Positions 7,040-14,252 of a DNA stretch of 24,229 bases are shown piece after piece; position 1 is the first letter of the stretch, and each line of letters starts with the position of its first letter. The stretch spans positions 1-24,229 of the forward strand of contig CAKZHP010000087.1 in the NCBI GenBank assembly GCA_936924635.1, in the 5' to 3' direction. The notes under the pieces are model-generated. The model was not told the DNA's origin and ran no database searches. It saw nothing but the letters and a program-made list of their open reading frames with translations. The position numbers were made by a program, and so were the translations under genes. The DNA is from an uncultured Propionibacteriaceae bacterium. GTDB taxonomy: Bacteria > Actinomycetota > Actinomycetes > Propionibacteriales > Propionibacteriaceae.

Positions 7040-7954
7040 TCAGCGCCCGGCCGGTTGCGGCCAGGCGTTGATCACGCAGCCGCCGAGGGTGATGCTCTGC
7101 TGCATCATGACGGGGGCGGGCTTCCCCGCTCCGGGGCAGGCGACGTGGTCGAGCCCGATGTAGTGGCCGACCTCGTGGTTCAGCATGTACGCGTGGTACT
7201 CCGCTCGCGACGCGGCCGCCCACGTGGGCGTGGCGAGGTTCCAGCGGTCGATGTTGAGCACCACCCGGTCGCCGACGCGGCAGTTCCAGGTGCGGTGCGG
7301 TGTCGCCGGCGCGCAGAGCGCGTCGACCGTGGCCGGCGAGGCCAGGTAGATCGTGAGCTCTGGTTTCGACCCCTCAGGCACCAGCGCGAAGCTGTTCCCC
7401 TGGTACCCCGCCCACCCCCGCGGGTCGGAGAGGACCCCGTGCAGCTCCCGGGCGACCGCGTTGGCATCGAGACCGGCCGTGGTCTCGACCTTCACCACGT
7501 AGGTGTGCACGACCTTCGTCTTCAGCGAGGCGGGCAGCGAGAGCGTCGACGCCGTGTACGTCCCGCTGGGCCCGATGGTGCCGCGTGGCATCGCCGTCGA
7601 GGTGGAGCTCGCCGAGGCCGTACGCGCCGGTGACCCCGACCCGCCAGCCATCGGGGTGGTCGGCGGCGACGCGATCTGCGTAGCCGACGCCGCGGTGGTG
7701 GGCCGGGTCGACGTGACGGGCGCGACCGTCGCTGCAGGAGTCGTGGTCGTCCCAGCCTCCCCGTCGATGGGCTCGGCCTGGTCCGGCGCTGGTCCCTCGT
7801 CTGCCGGAGCCGCCACCGACGGCGTCGCGGTGTCTGTCGCCATGGCGACCAGCCCCCTCACGAGGCTGGCCACGAGCCATACCAGCAGCACGCAGCCGAT
7901 CGCAATCACGAGCTTCCCGCGCCGCGTCAGCCGGTACTGGGGCTCACCGTCCAC
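7040..7954 (-). CDS. DUF3152 membrane-anchored protein with metzincin-like zinc motif
   Basis: The 304-residue protein has a short basic N-terminus (RLTRRGK), one transmembrane helix (about 15-38) and no lipobox, so it is a type II membrane protein facing outwards. Residues of about 40-130 form a Thr/Ala/Ser/Pro-rich linker. The C-terminal domain (about 135-304) matches the DUF3152 family. It carries HEVGHYIGLDH (His260, Glu261, His264, Gly267, His270), which fits HExxHxxGxxH exactly, followed by PVMMQQS (Met283/284), placed like a Met-turn. Cys214, 225, 273 and 293 may form disulfides. I infer a secreted zinc metallopeptidase; its substrate is unknown. The start is the GTG at 7952-7954, with a TAAGGT -10 six bases upstream and no Shine-Dalgarno sequence. 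Confidence 0.88.
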   Translation of the reverse strand: MDGEPQYRLTRRGKLVIAIGCVLLVWLVASLVRGLVAMATDTATPSVAAPADEGPAPDQAEPIDGEAGTTTTPAATVAPVTSTRPTTAASATQIASPPTTPMAGGSGSPARTASASSTSTAMPRGTIGPSGTYTASTLSLPASLKTKVVHTYVVKVETTAGLDANAVARELHGVLSDPRGWAGYQGNSFALVPEGSKPELTIYLASPATVDALCAPATPHRTWNCRVGDRVVLNIDRWNLATPTWAAASRAEYHAYMLNHEVGHYIGLDHVACPGAGKPAPVMMQQSITLGGCVINAWPQPAGR

Positions 7955-7960
7955 GGGGCG

Positions 7961-7966
7961 ACCTTA
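7961..7966 (-). promoter_or_regulatory. -10 hexamer (TAAGGT) for the DUF3152 gene
   Basis: TAAGGT on the reverse strand ends six bases before the GTG start at 7954. The spacing is that of a leaderless transcript, and it supports the chosen start. The 121-bp gap to the GNAT gene holds nothing else that I can recognise. Confidence 0.5.
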
Positions 7967-8075
7967 CGGACCGGCACCCGTCGAGCCCCGCAACCCCGCC
8001 CCTGTGTCGCGCCCCATCTCCCGGGCGGCCGCGACCGGCCTCCGGCACGACCGGCCCACGAGGTCGCCAGCCACC

Positions 8076-8576
8076 TCAGGCCGAGCGGCTCCAGCGCGTA
8101 CGCCCCGGGTCGGCACCAGCCGCGGGCCGGCGCAGCGTGGCAGGTTCGTCCCGATGTCGGAGCGAACCTGCCGCGTTCATCGCATCGGCGGCGAACCCGT
8201 GCCGCTCCAGGAACGCGGCGAGCCACGGGTCCTGACCCACCCACGTGTACGCGGGGACGTCACCGATGCAGAACTCGAGCAGCCGGTCCACGACCGCGCT
8301 CCCCCGTGCCGCCTCGGTCACCGCCAGGGTGCGAAGCTCCAGCGGCTGTGGGGCGTCCACCTCCTCGGCGGGGCGGGCGGCAGCCACGGCAACCACCTCA
8401 CCAGCCTCGTCGACGACCACCCACACGTACAGCCCGGCGTTCAGCCAGAGCTCCCAGGGCGTGGCGGCCCCAGCCAGGTCGGTCTCCCCCGGCCCGTGCG
8501 CCTGCGGCACCGCAGCCACGCAGGCCGCGATCGCCTCGACGTCGCCGAACCCGGCCTGCCGGATGCGCAGCGTCAC
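8076..8576 (-). CDS. GNAT family N-acetyltransferase
   Basis: The 166-residue protein has the GNAT layout: first strand and helix (LRIRQAGFGDVEAIAACV), central strands (YVWVVVDEAGEVVAVAAA), the strand-4 region (LELRTLAVTEAARGSAVVDRLL) and a late LERHGF motif. It presumably transfers an acetyl group from acetyl-CoA to a small molecule or protein. The acetyl-CoA-binding loop (normally Q/RxxGxG/A) is degenerate here (TEAARGSA), so activity is uncertain. The GTG start at 8574-8576 lies five bases after the stop of the primary sigma factor gene, so the two are probably co-transcribed and translationally coupled. The last 25 residues are Arg/Pro/Ala-rich and look disordered. Confidence 0.82.
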   Translation of the reverse strand: MTLRIRQAGFGDVEAIAACVAAVPQAHGPGETDLAGAATPWELWLNAGLYVWVVVDEAGEVVAVAAARPAEEVDAPQPLELRTLAVTEAARGSAVVDRLLEFCIGDVPAYTWVGQDPWLAAFLERHGFAADAMNAAGSLRHRDEPATLRRPAAGADPGRTRWSRSA

Positions 8577-8581
8577 CTCGA

Positions 8582-10180
8582 TCAGTCGAGGTAGTCGCGC
8601 AGCACCTGCGACCGCGACGGGTGGCGGAGCTTCGACATCGTCTTGGACTCGATCTGACGGATCCGCTCACGCGTGACGCCGTACACCTTCCCGATCTCGT
8701 CCAAGGTCTTCGGCTGGCCGTCGGTGAGGCCGAAGCGCATCGACACCACGCCCGCCTCGCGCTCCGACAGCGTGTCGAGCACGTCGTGCAGCTGCTCCTG
8801 CAGCAGCGTGAAGTTCACCGCGTCGGCCGGCACGACCGCCTCGGAGTCCTCGATCAGGTCGCCGAACTCGGAGTCGCCGTCCTCGCCGAGCGGGGTGTGC
8901 AGCGAGATCGGCTCGCGACCGTACTTCTGCACCTCCACGACCTTCTCCGGGGTCATGTCGAGCTCCTTGGCGAGCTCCTCCGGGGTGGGTTCGCGGCCCA
9001 GGTCCTGCAGCATCTGCCGCTGCACACGGGCGAGCTTGTTGATGACCTCGACCATGTGGACCGGGATGCGGATGGTGCGGGCCTGATCGGCCATGGCGCG
9101 GGTGATGGCCTGCTTGATCCACCATGTCGCGTACGTCGAGAACTTGTAGCCCTTGGTGTAGTCGAACTTCTCGACCGCACGGATCAGACCGAGGTTGCCC
9201 TCCTGGATCAGGTCGAGGAAGAGCATGCCGCGACCCGTGTAGCGCTTGGCCAGCGAGACCACCAGGCGGAGGTTCGCCTCCAGCAGGTGGTTCTTGGCAC
9301 GGCGGCCGTCGGTGGCGATCCACTCGAAGTCTTCGAGGTCGCTCCCCTTGACCGGGGAGCCGTCGTTCAGCCGCTCCTCGGCGAACAGGCCGGCCTCGAT
9401 CCGCTTGGCGAGCTCGACCTCCATCTCCGCGTTGAGCAGCGCCACCTTGCCGATCTGCTTCAGGTAGTCCTTGACCGGGTCGGCGGTCGCGCCCGCCGCC
9501 ATCACCTGCTGCTCGGGCTCATCGGCGTCGTCGGCGTCGGACAGGCTGAAGCCCTGGTCCTCCGTGAGCTCCTTCTCGGTCTCCGCCTCTTTGGCGGGCT
9601 GGAACTCGGCGTCGTCGACATCCTCGAGGCCGCGCTTCTTGCCGCCCACGGTGAGCACGATGTCGTCGCCCTCGCGCTTGAACTCGACGGGGATCTCGGT
9701 CACCTGGGTCAGGGCCTCGGCGACCGACGGCTCCTCGACCTCCAGGTTCGCCAGGTCATCCTCGTCGGCGTCCAGGTCCTCCGGCGCGTCGGTGTCGACG
9801 TCGTCCTCGGCCATCTCCGGGGCGACCTCGGCGGCCTTCTTCCCGCGCCCGGCGGTCTTGGCCGGTGCGGCCTCCGCATCGGCCTTGGGCCCAGCCTTGG
9901 TACGGGTGCGCGCCGGTGCTGCCTTCGCCGCGGGCGCGTCGTCCGAACCGGCCTTCGCTGCCGTCTTGGCCGTGGCCCGCGTCGTCCCCGTCTTCGTCGT
10001 GGCCGTCTTCGCGGCAGGCGACTTCGCAGCAGCCTTGGCCGGGGCGGCCTCGGTGGTCTCGGGCGCCTCGCTGTCGGCCACCGGCGCGAGCTTGGCCGCG
10101 CTCCGGCGACGGGTCGGGTTCTCCTCGGCGGCGGTCTCGGTCTGACGAGCTGCGGTTCGTGGCAACGTGGCACCCTTCAC
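8582..10180 (-). CDS. sigA: primary (housekeeping) RNA polymerase sigma factor, RpoD/SigA/HrdB type
   Basis: This 532-residue group 1 sigma-70 factor directs RNA polymerase to most promoters. Residues of about 1-150 are Ala/Lys/Thr-rich, and about 115-230 are acidic, replacing a classic region 1.1. Region 1.2 begins at DPVKDYLKQIG. Region 2 contains NLRLVVSLAKRY, FLDLIQEGNLGLIRAVEKFDY and the promoter-melting segment YKFSTYATWWIKQAITRA. Region 3 (IPVHMVEVINKL) and region 4 follow, with the helix-turn-helix TLDEIGKVYGVTRERIRQIE near the end. I use the GTG at 10178-10180. A TTG five codons later (10163-10165) is preceded by a good AAGGGTG and is a serious alternative start. A GNAT gene follows five bases after the stop. 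Confidence 0.95.
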   Translation of the reverse strand: MKGATLPRTAARQTETAAEENPTRRRSAAKLAPVADSEAPETTEAAPAKAAAKSPAAKTATTKTGTTRATAKTAAKAGSDDAPAAKAAPARTRTKAGPKADAEAAPAKTAGRGKKAAEVAPEMAEDDVDTDAPEDLDADEDDLANLEVEEPSVAEALTQVTEIPVEFKREGDDIVLTVGGKKRGLEDVDDAEFQPAKEAETEKELTEDQGFSLSDADDADEPEQQVMAAGATADPVKDYLKQIGKVALLNAEMEVELAKRIEAGLFAEERLNDGSPVKGSDLEDFEWIATDGRRAKNHLLEANLRLVVSLAKRYTGRGMLFLDLIQEGNLGLIRAVEKFDYTKGYKFSTYATWWIKQAITRAMADQARTIRIPVHMVEVINKLARVQRQMLQDLGREPTPEELAKELDMTPEKVVEVQKYGREPISLHTPLGEDGDSEFGDLIEDSEAVVPADAVNFTLLQEQLHDVLDTLSEREAGVVSMRFGLTDGQPKTLDEIGKVYGVTRERIRQIESKTMSKLRHPSRSQVLRDYLD

Positions 10181-10286
10181 GTGTGGATCCGTGAGGCCTT
10201 GGCCTCGGTGATGGGAGCGCCGACACGGGCGGGAAGGTGATCGTGAGCACGCAAAGGCCCGCTGGTGTCAATGGCTCCGGGGGCTC

Positions 10287-10316
10287 ACTATGCCACCTCT
10301 CACGGCCGGCTCCAAA
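10287..10316 (-). promoter_or_regulatory. candidate sigA promoter
   Basis: On the reverse strand, CATAGT (10287-10292) resembles a -10 hexamer, with a weak -35 TTTGGA (10311-10316) at an 18-bp spacing. It would give a leader of about 100 nt for the sigma factor mRNA. The region 10181-10338 is the divergent gap between sigA and the oligopeptidase gene and carries no other gene. Confidence 0.3.
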
Positions 10317-10326
10317 CGCGGGCCAG

Positions 10327-10332
10327 TACGCT
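10327..10332 (+). promoter_or_regulatory. -10 hexamer (TACGCT) for the oligopeptidase gene
   Basis: TACGCT ends six bases before the GTG at 10339, consistent with a leaderless transcript. It supports that GTG over the longer upstream frame. No clear -35 is present. Confidence 0.4.
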
Positions 10333-10338
10333 TCCCCG

Positions 10339-12450
10339 GTGCCAGCACCGAGACTCCCGAGGCGCCCTCAGACCACGGCCCTCCACGGGCTCACCTCTGA
10401 CGACCCGTACGACTGGGTGCGCTCGGCCGACCCGGCCGACCTGCTCGAGCACCTCCGGGCCGAGAACGCGTACGCCGACGAGCAGACCGCGCACCTCGCT
10501 GCTCTGCGTGACCGCATCGTCGCCGAGATCGCCGCCCGCACCCAGCAGACCGACATGGGGGTGCCCGACCACGACGTCGACCGTCAGGGGCGCGCCTGGT
10601 GGTACTACACGCGCACCACCGAGGGCGCCAGCTATCCCGCGTACTGGCGGGCACCCGCGCTGTCGCGTGACGACGTGCCGGACGCCTCCCGGCCGGTGCC
10701 GGGCGAGCAGCTGCTGCTCGACGCGGAGGCGGAGGCGACCGGCCACGGGTTCTTCGCTCTCGGTGACCTGGTTCCTTCCCCCAGCGGCGACCTGCTGCTG
10801 TGGAGCGTGGACGTCACCGGTGACGAGGTCTACACCGTGCGGGTCCGGGACCTCCGCACCGGCGAGCTGCTGCCCGACCGGCTCGAGGAGGCGGCCGGGG
10901 CCACCTGGATCTCCGACGACCACGTGGCGTACACGGTGCTGGACGACGCCTGGCGGCCGTACGAGCTGCGGCGGCACCGCCTCGGCACCGCCCAGACCGA
11001 CGACGCCGTGGTGCTCACCGAGGACGACGAACGGTTCTGGCTGGGTGCCGGGCTGTCGGCCGACGAACGCTGGCTGGTCGTCGCCTCCGCCAGCCGCACC
11101 ACCTCGGAGATGCGCCTGCTGCCGGTCGAGGATCCCGAAGGCGAGCCGTGGCTCGTGACGCCGCGACGCCCAGGGGTCGAGTACGAGGTCGAGGTGGCCG
11201 GCGACCGGCTCCTCATCACCCACAACGCCGGCTGCCCCGACTTCGAGGTGGTCGAGGCTCCCCTGGCCCCGTCCACGCCCGAGGAGTGGCGCACCGTCCT
11301 GCCGGGCCGCGAGGGTCGGCGCGTGCACGGCGTCGATGCGTACGCCGACCACGTCGTGGTGAGTCTCCGCGACCGCGGCCTGCCGCAGGTGCTGGTGTGC
11401 CCTCGGGCCGCCGACGGCAGCGTGCTCCCCGGCACGGAGGTGCCCAGCGACGAGCCCTTGGTGGCCCTCGGCGCTGCCGACCAGGACTACGCGTCCGACC
11501 GCATCCGGCTGGTGCGGGACTCGTTCACCCGGCCCCAGGTCGTCGTAGAACGGCCGTGGCGCGGCGGGCCCGAGAAGGTGGTGCGCACCCAGCCGGTACA
11601 ATCCGACCCGGACGGCCGCCCGTTCGACCCGGAGGCGTACGTCTCGGAGCGGGTCTGCGCCACGGCACCCGACGGCACACAGGTCCCGGTCTCGCTGGTG
11701 CGTCGCCGCGACACGGCCCTGTCGGCGCCTTGCGTGCTGTACGCCTACGGCGCGTACGAGACCGCCATCGACCCCGGCTTCTCGATCGCCCGCCTCAGCC
11801 TCCTCGACCGCGGCGTGGTGATGGCGTACGCCCACGTGCGCGGCGGCGGAGAGCTGGGCCGCTCCTGGTATGAGCAGGGCCGGCTGCTGGCCAAGCCCAC
11901 CACGTTCACCGACCTGCTCGCCTGCGCGCAGCACCTCGCCGGCACCGTGGCCAGCCGTCTCGTGCTGCAGGGCTTCTCGGCCGGCGGCCTCACCGTCGGT
12001 GCCACCCTCAACCTCGACCCGGACCTGTTCGCCGGTGTCCACTGCGGCGTCGGCTTCGTCGACCCCCTGCGCTCGATGCTGGACGAAGACCTGCCGCTCA
12101 CGGTCACCGAGCGCGACGAGTGGGGCGACCCCATCAGCGACGCCGACACGTACGCGGTGATGTCCTCCTACAGCCCGTACCAGAACGTGCGCCACGACCC
12201 GTACCCGCCGGTGCTGGCCACCACGAGCCTCAACGACCAGCGCGTCTCGTTCACCGAGCCGCTGAAGTGGGTGGCAGCGCTGCGGGACGCCGACCCCTCC
12301 AACGTGGTCCTGCTGCGCACCGAGCTCGAAGGTGGGCACGGCGGCCCCAGCGGCCGGTACGCGGCGTGGCGGGACGAGGCCTGGGAGCAGTCCTGGCTGC
12401 TCGACAGGCTGGGACTCGTACCAGGGTCTGAGCCTGACTCATCAGGGTAG
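10339..12450 (+). CDS. ptrB: S9A prolyl oligopeptidase family peptidase (oligopeptidase B-like)
   Basis: This is a 703-residue cytoplasmic serine peptidase that would cut short peptides, typically after basic residues in the PtrB subgroup. The N-terminal part (about 15-400) is the propeller domain that filters substrates. It starts with the family-typical HGLTSDDPYDWVRS and later has QGRAWWYYTRTTEGASYPAYWR. The C-terminal alpha/beta-hydrolase domain has the complete triad: Ser547 in GFSAGG, Asp633 in SLNDQRVS and His667 in GGHGGPSGR. YGAYE and VRGGGELGRSWYEQGR are also diagnostic. I chose the GTG at 10339. The frame extends to 10237, but those 34 residues are unlike the family, and a -10 hexamer sits just before the GTG. 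It is divergent from sigA and directly precedes sigB. Confidence 0.93.
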   Translation: MPAPRLPRRPQTTALHGLTSDDPYDWVRSADPADLLEHLRAENAYADEQTAHLAALRDRIVAEIAARTQQTDMGVPDHDVDRQGRAWWYYTRTTEGASYPAYWRAPALSRDDVPDASRPVPGEQLLLDAEAEATGHGFFALGDLVPSPSGDLLLWSVDVTGDEVYTVRVRDLRTGELLPDRLEEAAGATWISDDHVAYTVLDDAWRPYELRRHRLGTAQTDDAVVLTEDDERFWLGAGLSADERWLVVASASRTTSEMRLLPVEDPEGEPWLVTPRRPGVEYEVEVAGDRLLITHNAGCPDFEVVEAPLAPSTPEEWRTVLPGREGRRVHGVDAYADHVVVSLRDRGLPQVLVCPRAADGSVLPGTEVPSDEPLVALGAADQDYASDRIRLVRDSFTRPQVVVERPWRGGPEKVVRTQPVQSDPDGRPFDPEAYVSERVCATAPDGTQVPVSLVRRRDTALSAPCVLYAYGAYETAIDPGFSIARLSLLDRGVVMAYAHVRGGGELGRSWYEQGRLLAKPTTFTDLLACAQHLAGTVASRLVLQGFSAGGLTVGATLNLDPDLFAGVHCGVGFVDPLRSMLDEDLPLTVTERDEWGDPISDADTYAVMSSYSPYQNVRHDPYPPVLATTSLNDQRVSFTEPLKWVAALRDADPSNVVLLRTELEGGHGGPSGRYAAWRDEAWEQSWLLDRLGLVPGSEPDSSG

Positions 12451-12470
12451 GTTCAGGGTCCCTTTCAGGC
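12442..12470 (+). repeat. three phased TCAGG repeats upstream of sigB
   Basis: TCAGGGT occurs at 12442-12448 and 12453-12459, and TCAGGC at 12465-12470. The intervals of 11 and 12 bp place the copies on the same face of the helix. The array begins in the last codons of the oligopeptidase gene and ends 8 bp before the putative sigB -35 element, a position suited to an activator. Confidence 0.4.
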
Positions 12471-12477
12471 GTGCGGG

Positions 12478-12504
12478 GGAAACCTTTCGGGGCCGCGACG
12501 CGTT
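12478..12504 (+). promoter_or_regulatory. ECF-sigma-like promoter of sigB
   Basis: GGAAAC (12478-12483) and CGTT (12501-12504) are separated by 17 bp. This resembles the GGAAC...CGTT promoters used by stress ECF sigma factors (SigE/SigH/SigR groups) in actinobacteria. The -35 carries an extra A compared with GGAAC. Transcription would begin about 20 nt before the sigB start codon. Confidence 0.45.
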
Positions 12505-12531
12505 TAGGTGGTGACGTCGAAAGGAAAACGC

Positions 12532-13488
12532 ATGGCTGTCACCACCGCTCATCGGGCCCGGAGCAACGACGGGATCGACGGAAAGGATGCCGTCGGCCTC
12601 TACCTCGAAGGCATCGCGAAGACCGCCCTGCTCACTGCCGAGGAGGAGGTCGAGCTGGCGCGCACCATCGAGGCCGGTCTCCATGCCCGGGCGATCCTCG
12701 ACAAGGACGTGACCACCGCCGAGCGTGGCGGCCGCAAGGCTGTGAAGGCCACCACCGAGGAGCTGGAGGAGCTCGCCCGGCTCGGCGACGCGGCCATGCA
12801 GCGCTTCGTCACCGCCAACCTCCGTCTGGTCGTCAGCGTCGCCCGCAAGTACGGCCGCTCCCAGATGCCGCTGCTCGACCTGGTGCAGGAGGGCAACACC
12901 GGCCTGATCCGCGCCGTGGAGAAGTTCGACTACGCCAAGGGCTACAAGTTCTCGACGTACGCGACGTGGTGGGTGCGGCAGTCGATCAGCCGCGGCATCG
13001 CGCAGCAGGGCCGCATCGTGCGCCTGCCCGTGCACGTCGCCGAGCAGGTCAACCAGGTGGGGGCCGTGCGCCGCACCCTGGAACGCCGCCTCGGCCGTGA
13101 CCCGGAGCTGTCGGAGATCGCTGACGAGCTCGGCCTGGAGACCGAGAGGGTCGTGGAGCTGATCCGCTACTCACGCGACCACGTCTCGCTCGACGCCCCC
13201 GTGGAGGAGGACGGCGACACCTCGCTGGGTGACCTGATCGCCCGCGAGCAGACGCCAGGCCCCGACGAGCTGGTGCTCGACGCCGAGGAGCGTGAGCGCC
13301 TGGAGAAGATGCTCGGCTCCCTCGACGACCGGTCCGCCGACGTGGTCCGGCGCCGCTACGGGCTCCTCGACGGCCGCCAGGCCAAGCTCAGCGACATCGG
13401 TCTGGTCTGGGGCATCACCGCCGAGCGCGTCCGTCAGATCGAGCGCAACGCGATCGCGCAGCTGCGCAAGGCAGAGCTCGCGGCCTGA
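12532..13488 (+). CDS. sigB: SigB-type (group 2) sigma factor
   Basis: This 318-residue sigma-70 factor lacks the long N-terminal extension of the primary factor. Region 1.2 starts at DAVGLYLEGIAKTALLTAEEEVEL. Region 2 has NLRLVVSVARKYG, LLDLVQEGNTGLIRAVEKFDY and YKFSTYATWWVRQSISRGI. Region 3 (LPVHVAEQVNQV) and region 4 (LSDIGLVWGITAERVRQIE) complete it. Group 2 factors share promoter preference with the primary factor and usually serve stress or stationary phase. The start is the ATG at 12532, preceded by AAAGGA (12520-12525). An in-frame GTG at 12508 is less likely. The upstream ECF-like promoter suggests a SigE/SigH-to-SigB cascade as in mycobacteria (inference). A strong terminator follows. 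Confidence 0.92.
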   Translation: MAVTTAHRARSNDGIDGKDAVGLYLEGIAKTALLTAEEEVELARTIEAGLHARAILDKDVTTAERGGRKAVKATTEELEELARLGDAAMQRFVTANLRLVVSVARKYGRSQMPLLDLVQEGNTGLIRAVEKFDYAKGYKFSTYATWWVRQSISRGIAQQGRIVRLPVHVAEQVNQVGAVRRTLERRLGRDPELSEIADELGLETERVVELIRYSRDHVSLDAPVEEDGDTSLGDLIAREQTPGPDELVLDAEERERLEKMLGSLDDRSADVVRRRYGLLDGRQAKLSDIGLVWGITAERVRQIERNAIAQLRKAELAA

Positions 13489-13507
13489 CGCCCCACGCCG
13501 CTGCCCA

Positions 13508-13535
13508 CGGCCCGCCACCTCCCGGTGGCGGGCCG
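13508..13535 (+). terminator. 12-bp hairpin terminator after sigB
   Basis: Arms 13508-13519 (CGGCCCGCCACC) and 13524-13535 (GGTGGCGGGCCG) pair perfectly around a TCCC loop, 19 bases after the sigB stop. A short T-containing stretch (TTCGCCGTT) follows. Confidence 0.8.
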
Positions 13536-13571
13536 TTCGCCGTTCCAGGGCCGGCACCGCAGGATGAGCCC

Positions 13572-14124
13572 GTGGACCTCGCGTCGCTGCTCCCCCCCGC
13601 TCGCGCGCGTGCTGCCCGTCGCCGTCTTCCTGCCGGCGATCACGCTCGTCTCGGAGATCAGCGAGCGGGCTGGCGTCTTCCGCGTCGCAGCGGCCGGCGT
13701 GGCACGGCTGGGGCGCCGCGCAGCGGGCTGCTGTGGCTGCTGTTCGCGCTGCTCGCGATCGTCTGCACCATCTTCCTGTCGCTGGACACCACCGCCGGGC
13801 TGCTCACAGGCGTGGGCACCGACCCGGGCAGCCAGGGCCAGGCCCACGGGCGTTCGCCCTCACCACGCTGTGGCTCGCCAACACCGCCTCGCTGCCGTAG
13901 GCCCGGCGTTCGCGGCCGGCCTGCCGCCCTGGGCCGTGGCGGGGGTGGGAGCCGTGGTGCCGGTGCTGACCGCGGTGGTGCGCGCCCCTGCGATGCTCCC
14001 CAAGCTCGGCCTGCCCTGGCTGATGGTGCCGGGCTTCGCCGTCCTCCCCCCGGTGGTCGACCGGGCGCACGCCGCAGGCTGGCTCGACCCGGTGATCCGG
14101 CTCGCCGGAGAGGGCTCCGGCCTC
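13572..14124 (+). pseudogene. decayed ArsB/SLC13-type permease gene
   Basis: Pieces of one membrane transporter appear in successive frames. The GTG at 13572 begins MDLASLL. After a run of seven C (13592-13598) the frame shifts to PLARVLPVAVFLPAITLVSE. From about 13729 another frame reads GLLWLLFALLAIVCTIFLSL. Near 13850 a third reads FALTTLWLANTASLP and then hits TAG at about 13900. After an apparent internal deletion, PPWAVAGVGAVVPVL... RLAGEGSGL continues to about 14124, where similarity stops well short of a normal C-terminus. The order and motifs (VFL..ITLVSE, LSLDTTA, FALTTLWLANTASL) fit ArsB/SLC13-like anion permeases. At least three frameshifts, an internal loss and a missing 3' end show the gene is dead. 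A single sequencing error cannot explain all of this. Confidence 0.78.
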
Positions 14125-14251
14125 ATCACGCGGGTGTCGTACGCGCCCCAGAACGTCAGGGCGAGGTCGAAGCCGTCGCTCGCCAGGCGCCGTGCCAGGG
14201 CGGCACCATGCCCCGCTGCCGGCCGACGCCGGTGATGAGTGCGGCGGGCAC
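14125..14251 (-). pseudogene. 5' stub of a short-chain dehydrogenase/reductase gene
   Basis: From a GTG at 14249-14251, one base after the tesB stop, the reverse strand reads PAALITGVGRQRG. Restoring one missing base in the next codon then gives GAALARRLASDGFDLAL, followed by TFWGAYDTRV. Together this is the N-terminal Rossmann motif (TGxxxGxG) and first helix of an NAD(P)-dependent SDR. The frameshift falls exactly in the isoleucine codon of the RGIGAAL motif. After about 40 residues similarity ends at about 14125, where it abuts the decayed permease. The remaining ~200 residues of a normal SDR are absent. The start position suggests it was once the last gene of a PAC2-tesB-SDR operon. Confidence 0.75.
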
Positions 14252-14252
14252 G

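Noticed and set aside
8306..10240. 644-codon forward frame antisense to sigA
   Set aside because: It is opposite a complete primary sigma factor and shows no domain. It is an antisense shadow frame.
10240..10271. TTGACA (reverse strand, 10266-10271) as the sigA -35
   Set aside because: The hexamer is perfect, but no acceptable -10 lies 16-19 bp downstream. The nearest, CACGAT, needs a 20-bp spacer.
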